DNA of 64,000 nt, from the NCBI RefSeq assembly GCF_025146565.1, contig NZ_CP102258.1:2388001-2452000 (forward strand), given 5' to 3'. The notes under the pieces are model-generated. The model saw only the letters and a program-made list of their open reading frames with translations. It made no database searches and had not been told where the DNA came from. Shown here piece after piece: positions 25,699 through 35,025 of this stretch. The DNA comes from Bacteroides eggerthii (GTDB lineage Bacteria; Bacteroidota; Bacteroidia; Bacteroidales; Bacteroidaceae). How positions within the stretch are numbered: position 1 is the stretch's first letter; every line of letters starts with the position of its first letter. A program made the position numbers and the translations under genes.

Positions 25699-26163
25699 CT
25701 ATACTTCAGGTTTGTCATTCGGTTCTGCACTGTACGGATATACATCCATAATGGCAGTTTCCGCTACGGATGCAATCTGATAATCGGCCATTGTGCCTTT
25801 CATACCTTCATCCAACTTCTTCACAGCATCGCGTAAGTCAGCGGCCTGTACCAGTACTTGGGTAGATGTTTTCTTCTCTGCACCGCTTTTCTCATCCAAT
25901 GTGATGAAGACCAATTTGCATTTAAACCAACGGTCGGCCGCGTCTTCTTCACAAGGGAACAATTCACTATAATTTGCCCGTTTGATGTCTGATACGGTAA
26001 ACTCTCCTGAGATGAACGGAGTCATTTCCTCGATGATGCGTGCTTCTGCTTCTGTAAAGCTGAGTGCGTCTACCAAATAAGGTTCGGTTACTTTCTTGTT
26101 CATTCCGTTTTCCATTGTTTTTTCGTAACGGATTTTGCACTCAAACCATGTATGCATTGCCAT
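25699..26163 (-). CDS. DUF4494 domain protein
   Basis: A 154-residue cytoplasmic protein of the Bacteroidetes DUF4494 family: WFECKIRYEKTMENG at the start, a VTEPYLVDALSFTEAEARI middle and a second WFKCKLVFITLDEKSG repeat of the first motif. The two similar WF-CK strands suggest an internal duplication. Function unknown. It is the first gene of the minus-strand run with YggS and the DHOD-like protein; the YggS gene begins 65 bases on. Confidence 0.85.
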   Translation of the reverse strand: MAMHTWFECKIRYEKTMENGMNKKVTEPYLVDALSFTEAEARIIEEMTPFISGEFTVSDIKRANYSELFPCEEDAADRWFKCKLVFITLDEKSGAEKKTSTQVLVQAADLRDAVKKLDEGMKGTMADYQIASVAETAIMDVYPYSAEPNDKPEV

Positions 26164-26272
26164 AATTTTCTAATTTTTAGTTAGTGTTTTAATTAATAAA
26201 ATATCTTTTTTCTTCCTGTCTTTCTGAGACTTGCTGAAGATTTCCTCTCCTTTGTACGTTGGAAAGGGTGTA

Positions 26273-26280
26273 CAAAGATA
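26273..26280 (-). promoter_or_regulatory. Candidate -7 element for the DUF4494-YggS-DHOD-like genes
   Basis: Minus-strand TATCTTTG (read from 26280 to 26273), about 110 bases before the DUF4494 start. No TTTG box at the usual spacing. Confidence 0.5.
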
Positions 26281-26356
26281 AACGAAAAAGGGGAATAATG
26301 TTCGATGTACGTGGAAGAAGATTATGTTAATTCAAAACTTTTTATCTATCAAATAT

Positions 26357-26387
26357 TTTGTAGTTCCATGCGGAGTGTTTATCTTTG
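26357..26387 (+). promoter_or_regulatory. Promoter of the polysaccharide locus
   Basis: TTTG at 26357-26360, 19 bases, TATCTTTG at 26380-26387: an exact sigma-ABfr pattern, about 150 bases before upxY. I searched by eye for flanking inverted repeats, as in the invertible B. fragilis capsule promoters, and found none. The region 26164-26538 has no gene; it holds this promoter, the DUF4494 promoter and the upxY leader. Confidence 0.8.
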
Positions 26388-26437
26388 CGCTCACAAAACG
26401 AACTAATCGTGGACGTAAATACCATTCTTAAAAAGAG

Positions 26438-26466
26438 ACGTAGTGAAAGCTACGTTCGGCGGAGCC
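26438..26466 (+). promoter_or_regulatory. Structured 5' leader of the polysaccharide locus
   Basis: A hairpin ACGTAG-TGAAAG-CTACGT (26438-26455) followed by GGCGGAGCC (26458-26466). It lies between the promoter and upxY, where UpxY-type NusG paralogues are known to need leader sequence for antitermination. GGCGG-AG resembles the ops element (GGCGGTAG) read by RfaH, another NusG paralogue; that resemblance is my inference. Confidence 0.55.
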
Positions 26467-26538
26467 ATAAAAATAGCTCAAATTCAGTGAAATCATAAAA
26501 CGCTTATTACTAAACTATTAATAATTTATTATTAGCAT

Positions 26539-27054
26539 TTGTTAACTACTACGGTTCATAGGCATTGGTATGCTGTTTATGTTCGCCACAATACTGAATT
26601 CAGAGTAGAGTCGTGGCTTCGTGAGCAAGGTATAGAAATTTATTTACCTGTGCAGGATGTCTATCGGGAACATGCCGGAAAGCGTATTAAAGTGACTAAA
26701 CCGGTAATTAGCGGTATGCTTTTTGTCTGTCTTTCCCGTCCTGAACTTACCATTGTAGAACATGCTCCCAATGTTCATCATTTCTTTAGTAAACGCGGCA
26801 CTAATGCCCCTCTCATCATTCCCGACCAACAAATGGCGGACTTTCGCTTCATGGTCGACCTTTCCGACACTTCTATATTAATGGTTAATGAACCGATTGC
26901 TCCGGGAACTATGGTAACTGTGGCAAAAGGAAGCATGCAGGGTATCCGCGGCGAAATGGTGAAATACGAAAGTAAATATTATATCGCTGTGAGATTGCAG
27001 GAATTGGGGTGCGCATTGGTTAGTGTGCCGGTGAGCTATGTGAGACGCGGGTAA
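26539..27054 (+). CDS. upxY: UpxY family transcription antiterminator (NusG-like)
   Basis: NusG paralogue that travels with RNA polymerase to stop early termination of its own capsule operon. Residues 8-105 are the NGN domain (HWYAVYVRHNTEFRVESWL, EIYLPVQ, KPVISGMLFV) and about 115-168 the KOW-like end (PGTMVTVAKGSMQGIRGEMV). An in-frame stop lies just before 26536 and there is no ATG before residue 60, so translation must start at a TTG, most likely 26539. The upxZ gene that usually follows upxY is absent; the next genes are a toxin-antitoxin-like pair. Confidence 0.93.
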   Translation: MLTTTVHRHWYAVYVRHNTEFRVESWLREQGIEIYLPVQDVYREHAGKRIKVTKPVISGMLFVCLSRPELTIVEHAPNVHHFFSKRGTNAPLIIPDQQMADFRFMVDLSDTSILMVNEPIAPGTMVTVAKGSMQGIRGEMVKYESKYYIAVRLQELGCALVSVPVSYVRRG

Positions 27055-27149
27055 GGCATTTATTGTATTTTGCATGTTAGTGTTGTATAAAATGTGGCAG
27101 TAAATTTAACAGTGTTAAGACGGAAAAACGATAGTAGATTTTCTTGTTT

Positions 27150-27163
27150 CAGGAAGTTAACTT
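27150..27163 (+). repeat. GAAGTTAACTT motif copy (upstream)
   Basis: CAGGAAGTTAACTT, also found at 28514-28527. Here it extends to a 12-base palindrome GAAGTTAACTTC (27153-27164). Confidence 0.6.
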
Positions 27164-27197
27164 CAGCTTTTTGGGATGTTAATTTTATAGATAAGAT

Positions 27198-27232
27198 GAA
27201 GTTAACTTTAACATCTCGTTAAAGTTAACTTC
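27198..27232. repeat. Palindrome copy A flanking the toxin-antitoxin-like pair
   Basis: Perfect 15-base arms, GAAGTTAACTTTAAC (27198-27212) and its complement (27218-27232), five-base spacer. No T run follows. The 282-base gap between upxY and the small gene holds this palindrome and a promoter. Confidence 0.85.
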
Positions 27233-27282
27233 GTTATGGTCAATAAATTAATATGATATAAAATATTATTTGTTGCAAATCA

Positions 27283-27313
27283 TTTGTTTTTTTCAAGATA
27301 GTGAGTACCTTTG
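27283..27313 (+). promoter_or_regulatory. Promoter of the toxin-antitoxin-like pair
   Basis: TTTG at 27283-27286, 19 bases, TACCTTTG at 27306-27313; exact sigma-ABfr pattern. The pair can therefore be expressed apart from upxY. It also shows that the GTG at 27301, inside the promoter, is not the start of the next gene. Confidence 0.75.
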
Positions 27314-27336
27314 TTTACACTATAAATATAGGTGAT

Positions 27337-27531
27337 ATGGCTATGAAACTGAATACTTATCGTTTGACTTCTTTGGAAGAACCTACTGAAGAGCAATTAC
27401 ACGCTTTGATGGAACAAGTAGCCATTGCTGCGCGTGAAAGTTCTCGTAGAGCCAAAATAGAGATGGAACGTAGAATGCAGGAAATAGTACAGATTGTGCT
27501 TAAAAGAAAAGAGGGGAAAATTGAATTGTAA
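27337..27531 (+). CDS. Small charged protein, candidate antitoxin
   Basis: A 64-residue protein starting at ATG 27337 (MAMKLNTYRLTSLEEP); the next ATG is two codons on. The second half is a long charged helix (ARESSRRAKIEMERRMQEIVQIVLKRKEG). Its stop codon TAA shares its last base with the ATG of the following zeta-toxin-like gene, so the two are translationally coupled. Size, order and coupling suit an antitoxin or chaperone for the next protein; I do not recognise the family. Confidence 0.7.
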   Translation: MAMKLNTYRLTSLEEPTEEQLHALMEQVAIAARESSRRAKIEMERRMQEIVQIVLKRKEGKIEL

Positions 27532-28124
27532 TGGAAGAAAAACGTCCCACATTATGCATTGTTGCCGGACCAAATGGTTCGGGTAAAACTTCTACCACTG
27601 TGCAGTTGCTTCATAATGAGTGGACAGAAAATAGTTTTTATATCAATCCCGATAACATTGCACAAGAACAGTTTGGTGACTGGAATTCTCCCGTTGCCGT
27701 ATTGAAAGCTGCTGAGTTGGCTACTAAAATGCGTTATGAGTGTTTGGAAAAAAAACAAGATTTTGTTTTTGAAACAGTTTTTTCTTCTGAGGAAAAGTTA
27801 CAATTTGTAAAAGATGCAAAGAGACTAGGCTTTTTTGTTCGAATTTTTTTTGTTTGTACAGAGAATCCGGAGATAAATGTAAGGCGCATAACACAGCGTT
27901 ATTTAAATGGCGGACATGAAGTGCCAATATCTAAAATTATTTCACGTTATTATAAATCATTGTTACATATTCATGATGCTATACCTTTTGCAGATAGGGT
28001 ATATATTTATGATAATTCAATAGAAAATCAAATACCTCAACTATTGTTTCGCACTGTAAATGGGATTCTTTTTAAACAATATGTGAAAGTAATTCCTGAG
28101 TGGGCGCAGTTCTTGCTAAAATAA
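27531..28124 (+). CDS. Zeta-toxin-like P-loop kinase
   Basis: A 197-residue P-loop protein of the zeta toxin / AAA_33 type: Walker A GPNGSGKTS at about residues 13-21, INPDNIA, KAAELATKMRYECLEKKQDFVFETVFS, and RRITQRYLNGGH with likely phosphate-contacting arginines. Zeta toxins phosphorylate UDP-N-acetylglucosamine and block wall synthesis; a locus that consumes UDP-GlcNAc-derived sugars is a notable home. The start overlaps the preceding small gene by one base. Activity is inferred; housekeeping P-loop kinases of unknown role are the alternative. Confidence 0.8.
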   Translation: MEEKRPTLCIVAGPNGSGKTSTTVQLLHNEWTENSFYINPDNIAQEQFGDWNSPVAVLKAAELATKMRYECLEKKQDFVFETVFSSEEKLQFVKDAKRLGFFVRIFFVCTENPEINVRRITQRYLNGGHEVPISKIISRYYKSLLHIHDAIPFADRVYIYDNSIENQIPQLLFRTVNGILFKQYVKVIPEWAQFLLK

Positions 28125-29577
<1,453 letters not shown>

Positions 29578-29603
29578 GTCGGTTCATTATATAAAATGAA
29601 GCA

Positions 29604-30737
29604 ATGAAAGATATGAAACTTCAGATGGTTGATCTTCAAGGTCAATACTTAAAGATAAAAGAAGAGATCGATGTCGGTATCCGGCAGGTAATTGAAACAT
29701 CCGCTTTCATCAATGGTCCTCAGGTAAAGCAGTTTGCTTCCGAATTAGCTAATTATGCCAGTTGTAAACATGTTATTCCTTGTGCCAATGGAACTGATGC
29801 GCTTCAGATAGCATTAATGGCTCTGAATCTGAAGCCGGGGGATGAGGTGATTGTACCTGCATTTACGTATGTGGCTTCTGCAGAAGTAATAGGTTTGTTG
29901 GGATTGACTCCGGTTATGGTAGATGTGGATTATGCCACTTTTAATGTGACTGTTGCTAATCTGGAAAAAGCATTAAGCCCCAAGACACGTGCCATTATTC
30001 CGGTGCATCTTTTCGGACAATCGTGTGACATGGAACCAATCATGCAGTTTGCAGAAAAACACCATTTGTATGTGGTGGAAGATAATGCACAGGCTCTTGG
30101 CGCTATGTATACCTTTTCTAACGGAGCGAAAAAACATACCGGTACAATTGGACATATCGGGTGTACCTCTTTCTTCCCCTCCAAGAATTTAGGTTGCTAT
30201 GGTGACGGGGGAGCAATCTTTACGAATGATGATACTCTGGCAGAGGAGCTTCGAATGATAGCAAATCATGGTCAGCAAGTGAAATATCATCATAAGGTGA
30301 TTGGGTGCAATTCACGCCTGGATACTATTCAAGCAGCCGTATTGATAGCCAAACTGAAACACTTGGATGAATATTGTCGTGCCCGTTATGAAGCCGCTTG
30401 TTATTATACACAGCATCTGAAAGAAGTGCAAGGCATCATTACTCCGGAGGAATTACCTCAGAGTACACATGTATATCACCAATATACATTGAAAGTACTG
30501 GATGATAAACGCAATGCATTGAAAAAATATTTGGCAGATGCCGATATTCCGAGTATGATTTATTATCCCTTGCCTTTGCAGCAACAAGAAGCCTTTCAAG
30601 GTATAACTCGTTCTGCGGAATCTTTGGATAACTCTGAAACATTAGCATATTCTGTTCTTTCTCTTCCGGTTCATACCGAACTAACTACCGATCAACAAGA
30701 TTTGGTTATCAATCGTATCAAAGAATTCTTCAAATAG
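29604..30737 (+). CDS. wbpE: PLP-dependent sugar aminotransferase (WbpE/WlbC type, DegT family)
   Basis: Predicted to transfer an amino group from glutamate to C3 of the 3-keto-uronic acid made by the preceding enzyme. 377 residues, DegT/DnrJ/EryC1/StrS family: ANGTDALQIALMAL, PAFTYVASAEV, D160 in VVEDNAQALGA and the PLP lysine K194 in FFPSKNLGCYGDGG. WlbA/WbpB and WlbC/WbpE act as a coupled pair in characterised systems, and here the genes are 26 bases apart. Confidence 0.9.
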   Translation: MKDMKLQMVDLQGQYLKIKEEIDVGIRQVIETSAFINGPQVKQFASELANYASCKHVIPCANGTDALQIALMALNLKPGDEVIVPAFTYVASAEVIGLLGLTPVMVDVDYATFNVTVANLEKALSPKTRAIIPVHLFGQSCDMEPIMQFAEKHHLYVVEDNAQALGAMYTFSNGAKKHTGTIGHIGCTSFFPSKNLGCYGDGGAIFTNDDTLAEELRMIANHGQQVKYHHKVIGCNSRLDTIQAAVLIAKLKHLDEYCRARYEAACYYTQHLKEVQGIITPEELPQSTHVYHQYTLKVLDDKRNALKKYLADADIPSMIYYPLPLQQQEAFQGITRSAESLDNSETLAYSVLSLPVHTELTTDQQDLVINRIKEFFK

Positions 30738-30756
30738 TTCTTCAAAAATCATTTTT

Positions 30757-31329
30757 ATGCAAGATTATTTTGCTCATGAAACAGCAACTATTGATGATGG
30801 TTGCCGGATTGGTGTAGGTACTAAAATATGGCATTACAGCCATATAATGTCAGGCTGTACACTTGGTGAGAAGTGCAATATCGGTCAGAATGTAGTAATC
30901 TCTCCGGATGTAGTACTTGGAAACAATGTTAAGGTACAGAACAATGTATCTATCTATACTGGAGTGACGTGCGATGACGATGTATTTCTTGGTCCTTCCT
31001 GTGTTTTTACCAATGTGACCAATCCTCGTAGTGCCATTAACCGTAAGGCTGAATATGCTAAAACTCATGTTGGCAAAGGGGCTACCATTGGCGCTAATGC
31101 TACGATTGTTTGCGGGCATGATATTGGTGAGTATGCTTTTATAGGCGCAGGTGCAGTAGTTACTAAAACCATTCCTGCATATGCTCTATTGGTCGGTAAT
31201 CCTGCTCGTCAGATAGGTTGGATGAGCGAGTATGGGCACCGTCTTGAATTTGATAAAAATGGTTTTGCCGTATGTCCGGAAAGTAAGGAACATTATCAGC
31301 TCAAAGATGGTAGAGTCACCAAACTTTAA
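30757..31329 (+). CDS. wbpD: UDP-2-acetamido-3-amino-2,3-dideoxyglucuronate N-acetyltransferase (WbpD/WlbB type)
   Basis: Left-handed beta-helix acetyltransferase of 190 residues using acetyl-CoA on the 3-amino group to give UDP-GlcNAc(3NAc)A. Hexapeptide repeats run from about residue 18 to 150 (IGVGTKIWHYSHI, CNIGQNVVISPDVVLGNNVKVQNNVSIY, KGATIGANATIVCGHDIG, FIGAGAVVTK) with the VGNPARQIGW end common to sugar acetyltransferases. H30 in IWHYSHI region is typical. It lies between the aminotransferase and the 6-dehydrogenase. Confidence 0.92.
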   Translation: MQDYFAHETATIDDGCRIGVGTKIWHYSHIMSGCTLGEKCNIGQNVVISPDVVLGNNVKVQNNVSIYTGVTCDDDVFLGPSCVFTNVTNPRSAINRKAEYAKTHVGKGATIGANATIVCGHDIGEYAFIGAGAVVTKTIPAYALLVGNPARQIGWMSEYGHRLEFDKNGFAVCPESKEHYQLKDGRVTKL

Positions 31330-31365
31330 TTTAAACTTCTGTAATATTTTAATTCTGAAATAATC

Positions 31366-32655
31366 ATGTATAATAAATTAGTAAATAAGGAAGCTAAGCT
31401 TGCGTTAGTAGGTTTAGGTTATGTAGGTTTACCTATTGCTTTGGAATTTGCAAAGAAAATTTCTGTTATAGGCTTTGATATCAATGAAGCACGTTTGGCA
31501 AAAATGCGCGAGGGAATTGATCCTTGTAATGAATTGGATGGTTCAGCTTTTGAAAATGTAGATATTGAGTTTACTTCATCCATTGAGAAGTTGAAAGAAG
31601 CTTCTTTCTTCATCGTGGCAGTTCCTACCCCGATTGACAAATATAATAAACCTGATTTGACCCCTTTGTTGAAAGCATCCCGTTCTTTAGCGCAAGCATT
31701 GAAGCCTGGTGATTATGTCGTTTACGAATCGACTGTTTATCCCGGCTGTACAGAAGACGATTGTCTTCCTGTATTGGAAGAGGTAAGTGGTTTGAAAGCT
31801 GGGATTGATTTTAAATACGGATATTCTCCTGAACGTATCAATCCGGGTGAGAAAGTACACACTCTTCCGAATACAATCAAGATTGTTTCCGGTTGTGACC
31901 CTGAATCATTGGATACAATTGCTAAAGTATATGAACTGGTAGTGAAGCCGGGTGTTCATAGAGCTCCGAATATTAAGGTAGCCGAAGCAGCCAAAATTAT
32001 AGAGAATACCCAACGTGATGTGAATATCGCTTTAATGAACGAACTTTCTATTATTTTCAGTCGTATTGGAATCAATACTTATGACGTATTAGAAGCTGCC
32101 GGAACGAAATGGAACTTCCTGAAATTTTATCCTGGCTTGGTTGGTGGTCATTGTATTGGTGTAGACCCTTATTATCTGGTACAAAAAGCTAGTGAATTGA
32201 AATACCATTGTCAGATTATTAGCGCCGGTCGTTACATTAACGACAGCATGGGTGGATATATCGCTAAAAAGCTGGTAAAACGTCTAATCTCTTTAGGCAA
32301 AGGTGTATTGGGTGCTCGGGTTCTTGTGATGGGTGTTACTTTTAAGGAGAATGTAGCAGATATTCGTAATTCTAAAGTTGTTGATATAATCAACGAATTG
32401 AAAGACTTTGGATGCGATGTGGATGTGGTTGACCCGTATGCAGATAGTGATGAAGTGCAGCATGAATATGGATTCCGACTAGTTGAAAAACCAAGGGATA
32501 ATTACGATGCAGTGGTAGTGGCTGTGGCACATGATGAATATAAGGATTTGGATGAAAAATTCTTTAAGAAAATGACTTATAATCATGCGGTGCTGGTAGA
32601 TATTAAGGGAATGTATAGAGATAAGATACATGAATTGAAATATTGGAGTCTGTAA
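31366..32655 (+). CDS. wbpA: UDP-N-acetylglucosamine 6-dehydrogenase (WbpA type)
   Basis: NAD-dependent four-electron oxidation of UDP-GlcNAc to UDP-GlcNAcA, the first step of the pathway completed by the three genes before it. 429 residues with GLGYVGLP at 16-23, VPTPID, ESTVYPGCTE, YSPERINPGEK and the catalytic cysteine C262 in VGGHCIGVDPYYL; MGVTFKENVADIRNSK is in the UDP-binding end. TviB/WecC-like enzymes for ManNAc or GalNAc are near relatives, but gene context favours UDP-GlcNAc. Confidence 0.93.
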   Translation: MYNKLVNKEAKLALVGLGYVGLPIALEFAKKISVIGFDINEARLAKMREGIDPCNELDGSAFENVDIEFTSSIEKLKEASFFIVAVPTPIDKYNKPDLTPLLKASRSLAQALKPGDYVVYESTVYPGCTEDDCLPVLEEVSGLKAGIDFKYGYSPERINPGEKVHTLPNTIKIVSGCDPESLDTIAKVYELVVKPGVHRAPNIKVAEAAKIIENTQRDVNIALMNELSIIFSRIGINTYDVLEAAGTKWNFLKFYPGLVGGHCIGVDPYYLVQKASELKYHCQIISAGRYINDSMGGYIAKKLVKRLISLGKGVLGARVLVMGVTFKENVADIRNSKVVDIINELKDFGCDVDVVDPYADSDEVQHEYGFRLVEKPRDNYDAVVVAVAHDEYKDLDEKFFKKMTYNHAVLVDIKGMYRDKIHELKYWSL

Positions 32656-32662
32656 ACGGAAT

Positions 32663-33568
32663 ATGGAAAAACCACTAATAAGTATTGGAATGCCAGTTTT
32701 TAATGATAGAGATTTTATTGAGAGATCTATACAATCATTATTAAATCAGACATTCTGTAATTTTGAATTAATAATCTCTGATGATTGTTCTACGGATGGA
32801 AGTCAGGATATTTGTTTGAGGTATGCAAACTTAGATTCAAGAATTAAGTATATTAGACATGCAAAAAACATAGGAATCTCTAATAATATGAAATTCGTTT
32901 TATGTAAAGCTGTTGGGGAATATTTTATGTGGGCTGGAGATGATGATTTATGGGCGCCAAATTTTGTAGAAGTTTTATATGATTTATTAAAAAAAAATAC
33001 GGATTGTATAGCTGCGTTTACTCCTTGGGTATCTATAAATGAAGATGATAATATAATTAAAGAAAAAAATATTCATAGATCTAATTATGCATCTTCCTTT
33101 ACATTAATACGTCTGCTGAAGTTGTGTTATTATTGGGATGATGGCTTTGGGTATGGTTTGTTTGTCAGAGATAAAATATTGAATGTCAATTTCCCTGTTT
33201 GGTGGTGGATTAATAAAATAAGAGCTTATAATAATATATATCCTACTTTATTTTACTATTTGACTAAAGGTAATTTTGTAATGCATAAAGGAGAACCTCT
33301 TTGGTTTAATAGAGAAAAAACATCTAATCATGTGAATCATAAGCTGCCGTACGCCAATAGTTTTTGTAGAGGATTATTTGCTAATTATTTATGGAAGTTT
33401 AATGTTTATGTAAAATGTCTTGGGGAAGTCATAAGAGCTTCAAATTTGGGCAGTATATATGTGCTATTCTTATTGCCTATTTTTATTTTAGGATTAATGT
33501 GGTATTATGTAAAAATGGGAGTAGTATTTTTTGTTAGGTTACTACTAGGTAAATGTCGTTTTTTCTAA
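32663..33568 (+). CDS. Glycosyltransferase family 2
   Basis: A 301-residue GT-A fold transferase expected to add a sugar to the lipid-linked repeat unit on the cytosolic face. Seen: SIGMPVFNDRDFIERSIQSL at the start, SDDCSTDGS with D40-D41, and the metal-binding AGDDDLW near residue 94. A hydrophobic segment near the C-terminus (about 265-292) suggests membrane attachment. Base composition turns strongly A/T rich from here, marking the serotype-specific part of the locus. Confidence 0.88.
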   Translation: MEKPLISIGMPVFNDRDFIERSIQSLLNQTFCNFELIISDDCSTDGSQDICLRYANLDSRIKYIRHAKNIGISNNMKFVLCKAVGEYFMWAGDDDLWAPNFVEVLYDLLKKNTDCIAAFTPWVSINEDDNIIKEKNIHRSNYASSFTLIRLLKLCYYWDDGFGYGLFVRDKILNVNFPVWWWINKIRAYNNIYPTLFYYLTKGNFVMHKGEPLWFNREKTSNHVNHKLPYANSFCRGLFANYLWKFNVYVKCLGEVIRASNLGSIYVLFLLPIFILGLMWYYVKMGVVFFVRLLLGKCRFF

Positions 33569-33595
33569 TTCAATAATTGTGTCAGATTTTTTCTT

Positions 33596-35008
33596 ATGAC
33601 TATATTTAAAGAATTTATAAAGTTTTCTTTTGGTTCATGGATCGCTTCAATAATAAGCTTTATTACAGTTCCTATAACTACTATGCTTATTGTCCCGGCT
33701 GAGTTTGGAAGGTCTACTTTATTTGTTCTTTGGGCTAATGTCATTTTTCAAGTAATATTGTTAGGTGGAGATTCTGGATTTATGCGTTTTTTTTATAAAA
33801 TAAGTAAATCTAAATGGCCCACCCTTTTATGGAGTTCTCTCTTTCCTTCTATAGGCTGTTGGTTTATTGTATCTTTAGCTCTTTTGGGAATGAAAGATTA
33901 TGTTTCAAATATGCTTATTGGCTATTCGGAAAATCTTATAGTGTATTTATTGATTTCACAACTATTCATTATGCTTTTTGAACGTTATTCGTTTCTAATC
34001 GTACGTATGCAACAAAAAGGAATATGTTTTTCTATGGTGCGAGTAGTTAGTGCTTTATTTACTCCACTAACTTTAATATTATATGCTAAATATGTAAATG
34101 CAAATTTCTATGCAGTTATATATTCCACTATAGTTTCTTTACTAGTGTCATTCAGTATATTAGTTGTTCTTGAAAAGAAAATCTGGTTTTCAATTACTCT
34201 CCCCAATATAAATATAATGAAAAGAGTATTTGTTTTTGGTTTTCCATTATTATTTACAGGCTTTATTGCGATGTTTTTTGAAGGGATGGATAAAATTATG
34301 TTACGTCAATTTTCAACGTTTTCAGAATTGGGAATCTATAATGTTGCTTTCAAAATAGTTGCTGTATTGGCTATTATTCAAAGCTCTTTTTCTACATTTT
34401 GGACTCCTTTAAGCTATAAAACATATGAAGAAAATAAATTTGAAAAAACGCTATTTGAAAAGACATTTAAGAATATTGCATTTATATTGATTTTAATTGC
34501 ATTTTTAGTAATAGGTTTTAGAGAAATCTTGGTGCTTTTCTTAGATGAACAATATTATTCATGTATAGATGTTGTTCCATTTTTGGTATTTATGCCTATA
34601 TCATATACATTGACCGAAGTAACTACTATTGGCATTAATTTTATGAATAAAACAAGGTATTATGTTTATATTTTTATAGCCTTGATATTTATCTCTGTGT
34701 TGTTTTATGTATTGTTTGTCCCTATTTGGGGGGCAAAAGGGGCTTCATTATCTCTTGCATTATCATATATTTCGTATTTCCTAATCAGAACTATTGTTGC
34801 GAATAAGCTATTCCCTTTTCATTTGGATATAAAAGTGTTTGTATCTTTAATAATCTTATTTATTGATGCTTTTATTAATACGTTTATTCCATATCAGAAT
34901 TTACAAATAGTAGTTAATTGTATCTTGTTGGGAGGTTTCTTGATTTATAACATTTCTCTCACTAAATATTTTTTTAAATATATATTTACTCATATAAAAA
35001 AGCAATAA
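33596..35008 (+). CDS. wzx: Wzx-type oligosaccharide flippase
   Basis: A 470-residue membrane protein with about 12 to 14 predicted helices and few charged residues between, in the polysaccharide biosynthesis / MOP flippase family (opening FKEFIKFSFGSWIASIISFITVPI, later FGFPLLFTGFIAMFFEGMDKIMLRQF, a typical helix 7 to 8 region). It is expected to move undecaprenyl-linked repeat units across the inner membrane. Very A/T-rich codon use like its neighbours. Confidence 0.9.
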   Translation: MTIFKEFIKFSFGSWIASIISFITVPITTMLIVPAEFGRSTLFVLWANVIFQVILLGGDSGFMRFFYKISKSKWPTLLWSSLFPSIGCWFIVSLALLGMKDYVSNMLIGYSENLIVYLLISQLFIMLFERYSFLIVRMQQKGICFSMVRVVSALFTPLTLILYAKYVNANFYAVIYSTIVSLLVSFSILVVLEKKIWFSITLPNINIMKRVFVFGFPLLFTGFIAMFFEGMDKIMLRQFSTFSELGIYNVAFKIVAVLAIIQSSFSTFWTPLSYKTYEENKFEKTLFEKTFKNIAFILILIAFLVIGFREILVLFLDEQYYSCIDVVPFLVFMPISYTLTEVTTIGINFMNKTRYYVYIFIALIFISVLFYVLFVPIWGAKGASLSLALSYISYFLIRTIVANKLFPFHLDIKVFVSLIILFIDAFINTFIPYQNLQIVVNCILLGGFLIYNISLTKYFFKYIFTHIKKQ

Positions 35009-35025
35009 ACAATAATAATTTTATT

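Noticed and set aside
26270..26470. Invertible capsule promoter
   Set aside because: The promoter is clear, but I found no inverted repeats of 15 or more bases around it, so inversion is not supported by sequence.
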